Under the pieces are notes generated by a model. That model was not told the origin of the DNA, made no database searches, and worked only from the letters and a program-made list of their open reading frames with translations. Shown here piece after piece: positions 1 through 11,920 of a DNA stretch of 64,000 bases. A program made the translations under genes and the position numbers. The stretch lies in contig OU015490.1 of assembly GCA_907164885.2 (NCBI GenBank), positions 93,243,872-93,307,871 of the forward strand, written 5' to 3'. How positions within the stretch are numbered: the first letter of the stretch is position 1; every line of letters starts with the position of its first letter. The DNA is from Dolomedes plantarius (lineage: Eukaryota; Arthropoda; Arachnida; Araneae; Dolomedidae).

Positions 1-65
1 ATATATATCTACCAATAAGAATTTGGACACTTATGTTAAAAAAGAAAAAGAAAATTCATTCATAT

Positions 66-622
66 TCAATAAGTGATAGAGTCACCACAAAGGGCAATTT
101 CAGCCTCAACCCTCTGGTTTATGATTTTAGCAAGTCCTTGTATGATGGCTAGTGGTATTTTCTTCTACTCGGCTTGGAGAAGACATGAAGTTCCTTCACC
201 GATTTTGGACGGTTGTTGCACCCCTTAAATCGGTGATCCAACTCGTCCCAGAGGTTCTCGATAAGGTTCAAGTCTGGGCTCTGGACAGGCCAGTCCATTC
301 GGTTAACCCCATTGTCACCATACCAATCCATAGTGGACCTTGCAACATGACAGTTGGCGTTGTTGTCCTGGAAGTAACATGGATCCAAACCGTAAAACTG
401 CCACATCATAAGAAGCACACTGTCTTCCAAAATAGTGCAGTAGACGTCGGCGTTTAGCTTACCACGAATTGGGACCGAGGGTCCCAGTTTATACCAGGAG
501 AATCACCCCCAGATCATAAATCCACCTATGCCAATCTTTTCTGTGTCCACCATGCATTCTGGTAAGAGGCGTTCTCCAGGCAGACGCCAGACCCAGACCC
601 TGCCATCCGAATGGTAGAGAGC
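66..622 (-). pseudogene. Tc1-like transposase fragment (DDE)
   Basis: Minus-strand translation gives a recognisable Tc1 transposase C-terminal half: GRVWVWR, an in-frame stop after FMIWG, then FQDNNANCHVA (second catalytic Asp), WPVQSPDLNLIENLWDEL (third catalytic Glu), and in a shifted frame IPLAIIQGLAKIINQRVEA. At least one stop (~510) and one frameshift (~165) are present, and the N-terminal helix-turn-helix is missing. The family is the cut-and-paste Tc1/mariner type with TA target. It is clearly dead. Confidence 0.85.
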
Positions 623-626
623 TAAC

Positions 627-1639
627 ATTTTAATAATGTGTACATTTTTTTCATAGTTTTTAACAAAATTAAAATTTTGATGTGTATATAGATTTAGCTA
701 TTTAAGAAAAACGGATATCACAATTTAAAAAAAGGATTTTCGATAGATGCTCTTTCAAGTGCATTTCTAAATGCATATTTTGAAGCTACCAAAATGTAAA
801 TATTTACAAAAATTTCTTTTATTTTACAAATTTGTGCAAGCCAACAGCGTACAATTTATCTACTTAGAACATTATTAATTTTACAGTAAAATTTTTTGTT
901 TTCAATGTCATCCGTTTTCAATAATTTATTTGCAAGTTACTGAAAGTAATCTTTTAACACTGTTATTTTCTAGCGTCTATGTGCGATAACGCAAGGTTTT
1001 TCTGAAACTCTACTGTCGTGTTTGAATGCAATATTGAAAGTAACCAAGAAATATTTTTTTCACAAACATACTGTTTTACTTTCACAACAACAGCATCATT
1101 TCGTTCGCATGCGCAGGTAATGTGCAATTTTAAAACAATGCCATGTATTCCCTGAAGTTTTTAAATATTATAACAAATATCTATAACTGGTTTTTAGAAT
1201 TCAGTTTTCAGCTTTTTTTTTAGTATATAAACGTAAATCGAAATAAAATCTCTAACACTATAGTAACAAGTTTTAATAGACTCTTAGACATTACGAATAA
1301 ATATTTCTTTTATATAAATTGTTTTAGTTTTGCAATTTTTCAGGGCAAGTGAGTTGCATACTAACTGTCTGTCCAGAATATCATTTATTTAAAATAGTAT
1401 GATGTGTTTCCTGCATTCTCATTTTTACCTTATACATTTTAACTCTACTTCACCCACTCTTCACGACCTGTTGTGTGAAACGCCTCACCCTACTATTTTT
1501 GGGCTTTTAAAATGTACTGGTTTTTTCCACCTGATTTAACCTATCTGTTAACTTTTGCCCTTTTGTTGGTTTTGAGAAACTGACTTTGGTCTGGTTTTCG
1601 TGTACTTGACTTTTAATTTAAATTTATGCATGACTTTAA
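627..1639. other. Non-coding AT-rich stretch with distant copies of the 140-bp repeat
   Basis: No gene seen. Sequence around 800-960 and 1130-1430 is homologous to units of the array at 2880-5190; for example GTTTTAGTTTTGCAATTTTTC at ~1321 is followed by AGGGCAAGTGAGTTGCAT. A ~300-bp stretch (1130-1430) also matches ~3220-3490. Confidence 0.5.
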
Positions 1640-2392
1640 GGGGAGTCACTACCCTTAAATCTTTAAAACATTCGATTTTTTGAAAAAAAAATATATGTTA
1701 AAGGCCTGATCATTTCTGAAAAAAATAAAGCAAACCGCATGAAAATATTCCGCTTAGTTCCGGAGATATTGATATTCTAAATATTTAATTACTGATCAAG
1801 TTTATGGTAAGAAAAATTTTAAACTCATTTTTCTCAAAATGTAATTTTGCATCATTTTGAAACTGATATCTCAAAAACTATGAAACATAATTCCATGAAA
1901 TTTTCATCACTGCATAATGATGTTATTTTATTGCGTCTGAACTAGAATTATTGCAATGACTGCACATTTTGATATTTTTTCAGGGGTAAATGAATGCAAA
2001 AATTTAAGGACATTTTAAGTGTATTTTGAGCAGTTTTAAATAAAATCAAAAAATATTTTAATGTTGAATGTTTTATGTTCAATTGTATTTTGAATTATTC
2101 ATTTTAAATAAAAAACAGGAATTATACATTTAAGTGTAAAATTAATTTCATATTTCTGCGCGCAAGCCAGAATACAATAAAAATATTTAAAAAACAAAGT
2201 ATATCTGAAGCATTTAAAAAAATTATTTAAAATTATTTTGAGCGTTCAAAATTTTTTTATTAAAATATATATATATATCAATTTATCATATACATAAAAG
2301 TTGGAAAAATTGGGAGTAAATTGAAATTGTTACAAAGAGTCAAAAAGTATTCAAATATGCCTTATTTCCTCGACTTAAGGGTCGTGAGTCCC
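1640..2392. mobile_element. Non-autonomous DNA element with ~22-bp terminal inverted repeats, TTAA-like flanks
   Basis: The left end GGGGAGTCACTACCCTTAAA and the right end, read on the minus strand, GGGACTCACGACCCTTAAGT match at about 18 of 20 positions with one gap. The flanks are TTAA (1636-1639) and TAAA (2393-2396). It is ~750 bp with no coding capacity. It resembles other TTAA-flanked families in the window only in target site, not in sequence. Confidence 0.6.
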
Positions 2393-2879
2393 TAAACACT
2401 CATTATAAATCACTGTTTTTATATAACCGTTTTTACCACTTACGTTTTGTTGTAGTTTTCGGATGTATTTTAGCATCTTTGTCACCTGTTTGTTTACGGT
2501 CTTTGTCACATTTTATATAAGACTGTTTTATCCTTCATAGATTTTATAACCTTCTATATCGTTGTTCTTTGTTTTGGTTTCGTAATAAATTTTTATTATC
2601 TTGTATATGCTTTTACTTCAACTAACTAACCAACCTCTGTTGTTCATCATGTTTACTTGTTGATTTATTCACTTTTTTACCACACTTTTATGTTTGTCTT
2701 CACACATTTTCTGTCATTGCTTTTTATTTTTATAATGCTTTTTTCTTCCGGTTTTACCACGTGTTTATCGCAGCATGTCCTCCCTGGATTTTGCGTCATT
2801 AAACCCCAATCAACCAATCAACCATGCATTCTCAATAATGATAATTCATTATAGAAAAGTATTAATTTTTCAGAAATTG
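2393..2879. other. Unrecognised non-coding AT-rich stretch
   Basis: I see no gene, hairpin or repeat copy here beyond short T-rich runs. The short open frame at 2657-2854 is hydrophobic by base composition and not recognised. Confidence 0.4.
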
Positions 2880-5190
2880 TTAATGTTTTGCAATCTCCAT
2901 TGCAAGTAAGTTTTTTAAAATGCTAGATGGGTTTCAAGCACTTTTTAATGATTATATTTACTTACTAAGAAGTATTTTTTTAACAAAAATTGTTTTAGTT
3001 TTGCAGTATTCATGGCATGTCAGTAACATAATGCCTATTGCACACAATATCATTGATTTAAAACAGTACAATGTTTTTCATGTACTTTTCAGTAATCATT
3101 AGCAACCATATGGTATTTTTGTCTTTTACAATTGCTTTAATTTTGCAATTTTCAGTGGAAATCAATAGCATTCCTGCATTTAATAAAATGTATTCGAAGT
3201 CAGTATGTACTGCTTCAAGTATTCCCTGCTGTTTTTAATAATCATAACGAATGCCTTTGAATGATTTTGAGAATTCAGTTTTCTTCTTAGGTTTTTTATA
3301 ATACCTAATCGTAAATCCGAATGAATTCACTATAGCAGCAAATTTTAATGGATGTTTAGATTTTAGAAAATAGTATTTTTTAAATAAACATTGCTTCAGT
3401 TTTACAATTTTCAGTAGGGCAAGGGTATTGCATGCTACGTATTAGCCCAGAGTATTATTAATTTTAAACAGTATGCTGTGTATCATGCACTTGTCAATGA
3501 TCATAAATAGTTACCGAGAAATATATTTTTTTGCAAAAATTCTTTAAGTTTTGAAATTTTCGATGCAAGTCAATTGCATATACATATCTGCATAAAATAT
3601 TATTAATTTTAAAACAGCCTGAGGAGTTTCATGCATTTATTAATTTCTATAAATTGTTACTAAAATGCATTATTTTACAAAAATTGTTTTAGTTTTGAAA
3701 TTTTCAGAGCACGTCAGTAGCACATATTAACATCAATTTTTAAATAGTGTGATGTGACTCATGCACATTCTAATAACAATAATTAGCAACCAAAATATAT
3801 TTTTTTACAAAAAATGTTTTAGTTTTGCAATATTTACGGCAAGTCAAAAGCTACTTATTACACAGAACACCATTAAATTTAAATTTTATGATGTGCGTTT
3901 CCAACAATTTTCAGTAATCATAATGAGTTTCCAAAATTATTTTTTTTTACAAAGAATGGTTTAGTTTTGCAATATTCACGGCAAGTCAAAAGCTACTTAT
4001 TGCGCAGAACACCATTAAATTAAAGCAGTGAGATGTGTGCTTCGGGCACGTTTCAGTAATCATAATTATATACCAAAATGTTTTTTTTTACAATTTTTTT
4101 TTAATTTTTGCAGTATTCACGGCAAGTCAAAAGCTACTTATTACACAGAGCACCATTGAATTAAAACAGTGTGATATGTGTTTCGGGCACTTTTCAGTAA
4201 TCATAATTAGTTACCAAAACTTTTTTTTTACAAAAAATGTTTTAGGTTTGCAATATTCACGGCATATCAAATGCTACTTAATACACAGGACACCATTAAA
4301 TTAAAACAGTGTGATGTGCGTTTCGGGAACTTTTCAGTAATCATAATGACTTACCGAAATGCTATTTTTTACAAAGAATGTTTTAGTTTGGGAATATTCG
4401 CGGCATATCAAAAGCTACTTATTACACAGAACACCATTGAATTAAAACAGTGTGATGTGTGTTTCGAGCACTTTTCAGTAATCATAATTAGTTAAAAAAA
4501 TTTTTTACAAAACATGTTTTATTTTTGCAATATTCACGGCAAGTCAAAAGCTACTTATTACACAGAACACCATTGAATTAAAACAGTGTGATGTGTGTTT
4601 CGGGCATTTTTCAGTAATCATAATTAGTTATCAAAATTTTTTTTACAAAAAATGATTTAGTTTTGCAATGTTTACGGCAAGTCAAAATCTACTTACACAG
4701 AACACTATTACACAGAACGCCATTGAATTCAAACAGTGTGATTTGTGCTTCTAGCACTTTTCAGTAATTCAATTAATTACAAAAATACATTATTTTAACA
4801 AAAATTTGTTTCATTTTTACAATTTTCAGGGGAATTTAATAGCATATCTGTGTAGAATATCATTAATTTTAAAGCAGTACGATGTGCTGCATGCACTTTT
4901 TAATAATCGAAGTAAGTCACGAAAATGTATTTTTTTTATAAAAAAAAGTTTTAGTTTTTCAATATTCACGGCAAGTTAGAATCTACTTATTATACAGAAC
5001 ACCATAAAATTAAAACAGTATGATGTGTGTTAAGGGTACTTTTCAATGATCATAATTAATTACCAAAATGTATTGTTTTTACAAAAAGTTATACCAATTT
5101 TGCAATTTTCAGTGGAAGTCAATGGCATATCTGCGTAGAGTATCATTAATTTTAAGACAGTACGATATGCCTCATGCCCCTTTTAATAAT
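2880..5190. repeat. Degenerate ~140-bp tandem repeat array
   Basis: The units share GTTTTAGTTTTGCAATATTC, CACGGCAAGTCAAAAGCTAC, CACAGAACACCATTAAATTA, AACAGTGTGATGTGTGTTTC and TTTTCAGTAATCATAATTAG. The most regular units start near 3826, 3968, 4110, 4250, 4388, 4527 and 4667, a spacing of ~138-142 bp. Flanking units (2990-3700 and 4800-5190) are more diverged and contain insertions. The short open frames in this region are by-products of the repeat. Confidence 0.85.
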
Positions 5191-6597
5191 CATATTTTGT
5201 ATGAGTGGTTTCGGTAAATTACCTTTCCAGCTATTAGTTTCCAGTATCTATGCGTGAATCCGTAACCAAATCATTAAATCTGAAAATATCTTTACGGAGT
5301 GCACGTGCCGTAATGTCAGGGGAAATTGGCGGAAGGAAATTATTTTCCTTTTTACGGAACGGAGAGGCATCCTACTTATTGACCATGAATCAAACCATCT
5401 CGAAATTACTCTTTCAGAATGAGACACGCGCTATTTATGAACTGCGCGTAAAATGATAGATTCCAGAGAGGTACAAAAAAGAAACAGTTATCGATGAATA
5501 CAGAAATAAGTGTACGAGATGAGAAGAGACTAGGAAATGTGGACACGTGATAGACCTTGCATCAGATGTATAAAATTGATAGCTGGTAAAGTTTAGGGCA
5601 AATTCATCGGACCGTGTTCTCTTATAATATCCGGGGGAAATTTTTACTGGAAAGTTAATAGCCGAGGACTGTATTTTGTTGAAATATGACACCCTGATGT
5701 CTGTTATTTAGAGAAGAATTGGCAGCAGAAATATATTGCTTGTGTGGAATTGCCCTATAACTTTCCAAGTCGGTAATTTTGGCTAAGTGATTTTGGTATA
5801 GATTTAGAAGCGTAATGCCATACTTACTACTTTATGCATGTATCTGATCGAAATTTCAAACCTTTAATAAGTATCATAGTCTTTGAGCTCGGGGCAGTTG
5901 TTTGAAATTCTATATTTACTTTCCAAAGAACTCTGAGGAATTATCTTATTTACCTATACTAATTTTACTACGCTTCTTAACATTCCGCCAGATAACTGAA
6001 GAAAAACAACTTCCTTTATTTTAATATTTGTAGATGGAGTAAATCTTAAGGATCCTGTAGATGGCTTGTACTTAGCCTATGGACTAAGTATTATAGTCAC
6101 TGAATACACGACAAATTTTCGAAATTCTTTATTTTCCCTCCAAAGAACTTTAGGGAATGATTTAAATTATTTCTTGTAGTTCTTAATACTGTATCGGGGA
6201 GCTGAAGAAAAATAATATCCTTTGACTTATCGTTTAAATTTTGCCGTAATTCAGTGGTAAAAGAATATGATGACATATTCACCAATTACTAAAGCTGACA
6301 TCTGTAACTGCACAACACAAAATGTAGCAAATACACCTTCGAGGAGGCTTAAGACAACTCTGTACTTACGCCACCCAACACCTAATTGTGAATTGCATTC
6401 TCTCCCCCAACGCTCAAAGTTATTGAACTAACTTAATTCAACAATTTAACAAGGCAGTAAGATTTCCCATTCACTCGTTCTAGTTCTTCATAGGCTAGAC
6501 TTGTTTAATATAAAAAAGCTCATGACTGAAGTATGAAATCTTTGCTCCCGTAAGTATTTGAACTCATTCTCAGCCGTTCTGTGATTAATATTTACTA
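5191..6597. other. Unrecognised stretch, locally less AT-rich
   Basis: No protein family or repeat copy is recognised. The part at 5230-5700 is less AT-rich than its surroundings and holds two short open frames on opposite strands without recognisable motifs. The remainder is AT-rich. Confidence 0.4.
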
Positions 6598-7258
6598 TCT
6601 ATATATATAAGCCAGTTCGGTAACTGACTGACATACAACGCAAAGGCGAAACCACTGGACCTAAAGGGCTGAAATATTGCATGGCGATTCTTCTTATAGT
6701 GTAGGGGTGCACTAAGAAAGATTTTTGAAAATTTCTTCTTATATTTTTTTTAAAAGCTGTTTTTGTAACTTTTTAAAAATGTTCATTTAAAATAATAATA
6801 TGATGGTTATAAAATTTATATCACAACAAAGATCATAAGAATTACTTTAAAATGAAATGTTTTTCAAATCTTTACCTCCATTTTCTGATTTTTGGTGAAT
6901 TTTTAAATATTAATTTTTAGAATTTAATTCATTAAATGTTGATCATGTGGTTTCCTTTCTTTTTGTGATACTTTAAATTCATTTTGCAACACGTGCATAA
7001 CAACGAATTAAATTGACAAAAAATATTAAAATACGGTAAAAGATAAAATTTAACCACTAGACTAATTGAGATGGAAGTTTTTCAAGAAATTAGTTCAAAT
7101 TAGTGTGTTTTATGGATATTAAATATACAAATTAATTGCATACATTGACCGTTGTATTTAATTTTAATATTTTCTTCTTTATTTTGTCTGTAAAAATATC
7201 CGTTACGATTTTTTTTATATATTTTTTGGCATTAATTGCACACATTGATCGTTGTATT

Positions 7259-7321
<63 letters not shown>

Positions 7322-7424
7322 TTAATTGCAATGCATTAATATGCAATGTATGCATTAATTGCATACATTGACCATTGTATCTAATTTGAATGTACTCCGT
7401 AGCGAAGCACGGGTATTCAGATAG
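6598..7424. mobile_element. Helitron-like non-autonomous element, copy 1
   Basis: It starts ATCTATATATATAAGCC and ends TATTCAGATAG|T, matching the 5'-TC and 3'-CTRR ends inserted between A and T that are typical of Helitrons. The internal sequence is homologous to 55046-55910 (shared CTGGACCTAAAGGGCTGAA, TTGCATGGCGATTCTTCT, ATAGTGTAGGGGTGCACTAA). Before the 3' end is GTAGCGAAGCACGGGTATTC, a tail often seen on such elements. There is no Rep/helicase frame. A (TA)n run and three copies of GCATACATTGACCGTTGTAT lie inside. The class assignment is by ends only. Confidence 0.5.
7261..7318. repeat. (TA)n microsatellite
   Basis: About 29 uninterrupted TA units inside the Helitron-like copy. It is flanked by copies of a short TGCATTAATTGCATACATTG motif. 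Confidence 0.95.
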
Positions 7425-7904
7425 TCTGCTATAAACGTCTAACGAACTGTTTTAAGTATCAATTCGATTATTTGTCAGTATCTGAATTCCTGATTAAGTT
7501 GAAATAAAATTTTCTGAAAAATATTAGGCCAAGATTTTCAAGCTGAGAGCTGCAGTATTGCTTTTACTCATAAAAGTTAATAATAGCAGATGTACACATT
7601 TCAAAATTCCCAGTCATAGTGCACCTTCTAACCCATAGGTTCTTTGTACCTAGGAAGATATTTCCTAGGGTGTGGATACTTCTGTGATGAAAATGTATGT
7701 TCATATCCAGTGACTGTGGGTCATTAGTGATCAGAGGATTCTTCCAATAATTTCATACTCGATTTCGTCAAAATAAAACCCCCAGACACTGCTCATAATA
7801 AGCTTTTAAAAGTGCAAAGCTTAAAACAAATCATCAGTTTATTCAATCTACTTCTTATTTTACCAGTTACAAGGGAAAGAGAACTAGGAGGTAGGTACTT
7901 TTCA

Positions 7905-8060
7905 AAACCCAAGAGACTCGACAAAGATATCCCTACTGAGGATTCTAAGTCATCAGTAGTTATGAAACTCCTTTATTCAGAAATATGAAAATTTTACCGT
8001 GAGTTAAAAACTGTTTCTTAGTTATAAATATGTCTCTAAATTTTTTCTTCAAGGGAAATT
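7905..8060. repeat. Inverted copy of the 9030-9470 dispersed repeat end
   Basis: AAGAGACTCGACAAAGATAT, TCATCAGTAGTTATGAAA and TTCAGAAATATGAAAATTTT are the reverse complement of the segment at 9345-9435. The LINE fragment lies between the two arms. Confidence 0.6.
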
Positions 8061-8214
8061 CTTTAACTGTTTAAAATTAAATTTTTTTTTTATTTTGTCA
8101 ACAATTGTTTTCATGTCATTGCACACATGATATCACCAGAACCGTTGTCTAGAATACCATTAAATTTCATACAGATGCAATATTATTATTAAACAAATGC
8201 CAGCCCATTGACCA

Positions 8215-8948
8215 TCAGGACATCAGGCAACGAGCTCTCCAATATTTTTTAACAATACAGGTCAAATCGTTTAGTGCAGAACACTCGCCCAGATAAGCAG
8301 CAGTCATGTCTTGTCCAGAGTCACACAAGACACAATCAGGGGAATTAGTCAAATCAAAATGAAACCAAAATGAAGTCAAATCATAATGACTCCGGGACAC
8401 AGTGTGATCCACAAAGCACACTCCAGGACCTATCTCCAGCAGCATGGGAAGCCACGCTACGAAACGATTGTTTGAAGATTCTCTTTGGCTCTAATTTAGC
8501 ATAATGGAGTGGCAGGTCTCTACAAGGCCTATAAAGAATATCAGTTCCCTTTTTCGCAAAAAAGTCCGCCAAAGACCACAATGTATGGTACCTATTGGAA
8601 GGCAACTTTTCCCTGAATCCTCTTCAGGAGCTCCCTGCAGCTCAGTATTCGGGAACTTCTATTCTCCTGGTATATTTATAAAGCCTGAAGGGCAGAGATA
8701 GAATCTGAAAATATTACAGCCTTATCAAGAGGGGAAAGACGAACAGCAAGTTGTTGGAGGGCAATATGGATAGCTTCTAATTCACCATCAAAGTGAGTTG
8801 TAAATGACCCAACATGTATATACAAAGGAAAAAAGGTCACTAAAAACACCAACGACAGCACCCTGAGAAAAATCCAACAGGGACCCATCAGTGTAGATAT
8901 GAATCCACTCATCATAAGGGTAACGAGTGTTAATAGTTTCTAAGTGCA
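8215..8948 (-). pseudogene. LINE (Jockey-type non-LTR) pol fragment, RNase H and C-terminal region
   Basis: Minus-strand translation starts ETINTRYPYDEWIHIYTDGS (RNase H first Asp), continues GELEAIHIALQQLAVRL (Glu) and VIFSDSISALQAL (Asp), and then in shifted frames SLADFFAKKGTDIL and SPDCVLCDSGQDMTAAYLGE, the zinc-knuckle-like C-terminus of such pol proteins. At least two frame changes occur. The reverse transcriptase and endonuclease are missing. In the intact family this protein copies the element RNA at a nicked target; here only a dead 5'-truncated tail remains. Confidence 0.8.
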
Positions 8949-9029
8949 ATAGGATTAAAGTCACGTTTTCTCACATTCAGAACTAAGTCCAATCTGAGAT
9001 ACACACATGCAATATAACTATGTATGATT

Positions 9030-9472
9030 AAAATGACCAACTATTATGTCATTCCTATTATAAAAATGTTAATTGCAGTAAAATTGACGAAAAAAATTTA
9101 AATTTAATGCTTTTTTTTCCTATGAAGAACTAAGAATTTTGATTTCAAAGTTGGTCATTTTAAATATATATTATATAATTTAATTTTAAAACTAAAATTT
9201 GTGTATATACATTAATATACAGATGCAAGTCTGCGTGCAATGACATAACATTAAAAAAACAATGGTTGAATCTTTTAAAATTTTAATTATCTTCAAGCTA
9301 GAAAAAAATTGGAGCCTTATTTATAAAGAAAAAGGAGTTTTTAGTTCACAGTAAAATTTTCATATTTCTGAATAAATGATTTTCATAATTACTGAGGATT
9401 GAAAATAGAGATATCATTGTCGAGTCTCTTACCTTTTAAAAAATGCCTGACCCCTTAAACATCTGTCAACTG
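9030..9472. repeat. Dispersed repeat family A, copy 1
   Basis: About 440 bp is alignable with 51880-52314 in the same orientation. Shared blocks include TCCTATGAAGAACTAAGAAT, TTTCATATTTCTGAATAAAT, TTGTCGAGTCTCTT and a terminal CCCCTTAA. No coding capacity. Probably a non-autonomous DNA element. Confidence 0.7.
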
Positions 9473-10107
9473 CCTTACCGTGGAAGGGACATAAAATTTC
9501 TCTAAGGGTATCATAGAACTCCTTTCTCATACCTAAGATGATAACGAATCATAATCATAGACTCTAAAGGAATTCATCGCATGCTGACATTGCAAGAGAC
9601 TTATAAGCCGATCTGTATGCTAAACAGGCATAAATCTCAAAGCAATACTCCTATATTCTAATTCTCACAGATACTAAGGTTTCACCAAAAGCAAAGTCAA
9701 TAAACCGTTCCACAAGATATGTTTAATACGAGAAATGACTACAATCAAGAAATACCAAGTTAACAAGACTTTATACAAATCACTCCAGAGGAACGCAATC
9801 TACCAAGGTAAATAAAAAAAAGTTAAATTACTTGCAGAAACTGTCCTGACACGCAACTTTCCCTAGACCACTAGCATGAGTTTTCTTCAATCCTGGCAGT
9901 TCAGATTGTTGACATCATATCCGCAAAAGACCTATACCAACATATTAATCGATGTCACAAATGCATTACCCCAAGCTTTCTGACTTAATGAATTTTTGTT
10001 TCCCTAAACTATGTACATTTCGTGGACACGACGACAACAACAGCCTAGTATGTATTTTAAACGTATTTTCAATTCTTAATGTTAACGATTTTATTATACC
10101 TCGAAAC
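9473..10107. other. Unrecognised non-coding stretch
   Basis: Nothing identifiable on either strand. The short open frames overlapping 9966-10282 lie mostly in the adjacent MITE. Confidence 0.4.
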
Positions 10108-10484
10108 CAATGGTTCCGAAACCCGTAGAAGTCTCCGACCACTAAGCCAGAATTTGAACCATGGGCGGACCACTCCATCCCCCCACCGACTTGAGGTGGG
10201 GAGTATGGGGGGGTATAGAATATCCCTCAGGCAAAAGGGATATAGGATTAACGTACTCACATACTTATGCATAATATTCTAATAATAAAATAATTATGTT
10301 AAACATTTAAGAAATTTTTATTCAAGACCTGATAGTCACCGGATATATTCAGCCCATCTAGTTCAATGAACATTGCTTTCAAAATCCCCATTTATTTCGC
10401 AACTTTTTTATATGTGGTGCCGGACCACTCCCGAGGCTCTCGCAGACTATCTGTGGTCCGCTGACCACCGGTTGGGAATCACTG
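10108..10484 (+). mobile_element. hAT-type MITE, copy 1
   Basis: The ends are CAATGGTTCCGAAACCCGTAG and GCTGACCACCGGTTGGGAATCACTG in its plus orientation. These match the CAGNGGTTCCCAACC terminal repeat common in hAT elements. A possible 8-bp target duplication (CCTCGAAA/TCTCTAAA, 6 of 8) flanks it. The interior is homologous to 39519-39858 in opposite orientation (shared GATGGGCCGAATATATCTG-like block, ATTGCTTTCAAAAT-like block, GTGGTCCG). No coding capacity. Confidence 0.65.
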
Positions 10485-10940
10485 TCTCTAAACGATATAT
10501 CAAATCATCTTACTTAAATGATGCATAATAGCTTTTAAATCCTTTTAAACTAGTAAATGCTTACCTGTTAAGTGTTTCACAATAGATATTTTAACTTTGG
10601 TACAGAAAATAACAACAGAATATCAGTATTTTTATATTTTCCTTTCGATTTAACCATTTTATCTGTTTGAAAGTCCATTAAATTCAGATAATTGGTTTCT
10701 ACCTTTCGCAGCTTCTGCGATCATTTGTCAAACTTCATTTAGATCGGTGTTAATTCATGTATAATTGGATTTTCACGATTCACTCTATTCCATGACGAAA
10801 AAGATTTGTTTTCGACCTGGTCTTTGGTTGAAAGACGTTTATCGCGGCTCAATGAAGCGAAATACCATATCGATTATTTACAATTACCTAAGCTTATCTT
10901 CTTTTGCTTTGTTCCGGTAGTTTGCAGGATTGCTGTGGTA

Positions 10941-10946
<6 letters not shown>
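10485..10946. other. Unrecognised non-coding stretch
   Basis: AT-rich intergenic sequence. No repeat copy or protein motif seen. Confidence 0.35.
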
Positions 10947-10986
<40 letters not shown>

Positions 10987-10995
10987 CAGAGAGAG
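10947..10995. repeat. Compound (TA)n(GA)n microsatellite
   Basis: TA units (10947-10971) are followed by GA units to ~10995, abutting the left end of a pogo-like element. Confidence 0.9.
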
Positions 10996-11920
10996 TAGAA
11001 CCCCGTTATAATGAACTTCAAGGGACCAATTGTTTTGTTCGCTATATCCGAACCATTAAGAAAAATGTTAAAGTTCACAAAATGTATAACTCATTAGTTG
11101 CTATGTATATTCAAAAATGATGTATTGAAAGAAAAGTAAAATTTATTAAAAATTATCATTAATGAATTAAATTGACTAAAATCAATTACATTAAACTGAC
11201 ACAATGCTAATTAAATTAACTAAAAATGAAAACAAATGGAAATAAATTGATTTTATCTTTAATTGTTGCTCACTGTTTTGATACAGAAATAATCGGTAAT
11301 CTTCTGCTGACGTGATGCCTAGTTCAAAAACATTTTATGAATTTCTTTGTCCAATACATCAATTGACTCCAACACTCTTTCTTCCACTGTTTGTGTAGAC
11401 AAAAACTTATTAATTACACGCATCGTTGCTGTAGCATGAGATGGTGGATATTTCATCATTTATGTGAACCTCTTCATCAGCATCAGAAGTAGAATCTTCA
11501 ATTTCAGAATGATTCATTTTAATTTCTTCCACAATATCTTCATCAGTCGAATTTTCACATGTAATGACTTCATCATCACATGTTTCGAACAACTGCACGC
11601 CACAATCTGAGAATGATGACATTTTGAGCTTTTCTATCCATATCGCGATAGGTAAATCTTCATCATCTTCTTCTTCAACTTTCTTTGCTTCTTCAACATT
11701 CGTTGTATCTTCAACATTCTTAAAAAGTTTAAAAATTAAAAAAAATTCAGTTGTTGACTGAAAAAAATGTTCGTTATAGCCGATTTTTAAGATTTCGGAG
11801 GTTCGCTATAAAAGGATAAATTAGCATTAAATAAAATAGGAAAACGGTGGGACCAAAATTTTCGTTCGTTATATCCGGGAGTTCATTATATACCGAGTTC
11901 GCTATAACGGGGTTCGACTG
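10993..11920 (-). mobile_element. pogo/Tigger-type element relic
   Basis: The terminal inverted repeats are GAGTAGAACCCCGTTATAAT on the left and CAGTCGAACCCCGTTATAGC on the right (minus strand), with TA at the right flank. Inside is the C-terminal part of a Tigger transposase. At ~930 bp the element is far shorter than an autonomous copy (~2.5 kb), so most of the transposase is deleted. Confidence 0.75.
11300..11740 (-). pseudogene. Tigger/pogo transposase C-terminal remnant
   Basis: Minus-strand translation reads EEEDDEDLPIAIWIEKL, then VITCENSTDEDIVEEIK, an acidic stretch, and after a frameshift near 11430 TQTVEERVLESIDVLDK and, beyond a stop, RQQKITDYF. This order (acidic region, LP..W, TDEDIV, coiled region, ITDYF tail) is the typical C-terminus of pogo/Tigger transposases. 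The CENP-B DNA-binding and DDE catalytic domains are absent, so it cannot be active. Confidence 0.7.

Noticed and set aside
11..34. Possible terminal repeat of the Tc1 relic at the left edge
   Set aside because: AGTGTCCAAATTCTTATTGG reads outward in the wrong orientation for the relic at 66-622, so it would belong to an element left of the window.
152..457. 101-codon plus-strand frame at the left end
   Set aside because: Shadow of the minus-strand Tc1 transposase relic; it contains no motif of its own.
2880..5190. CRISPR-like array
   Set aside because: The units are ~140 bp, degenerate along their whole length and lack unique spacers; the genome is eukaryotic.
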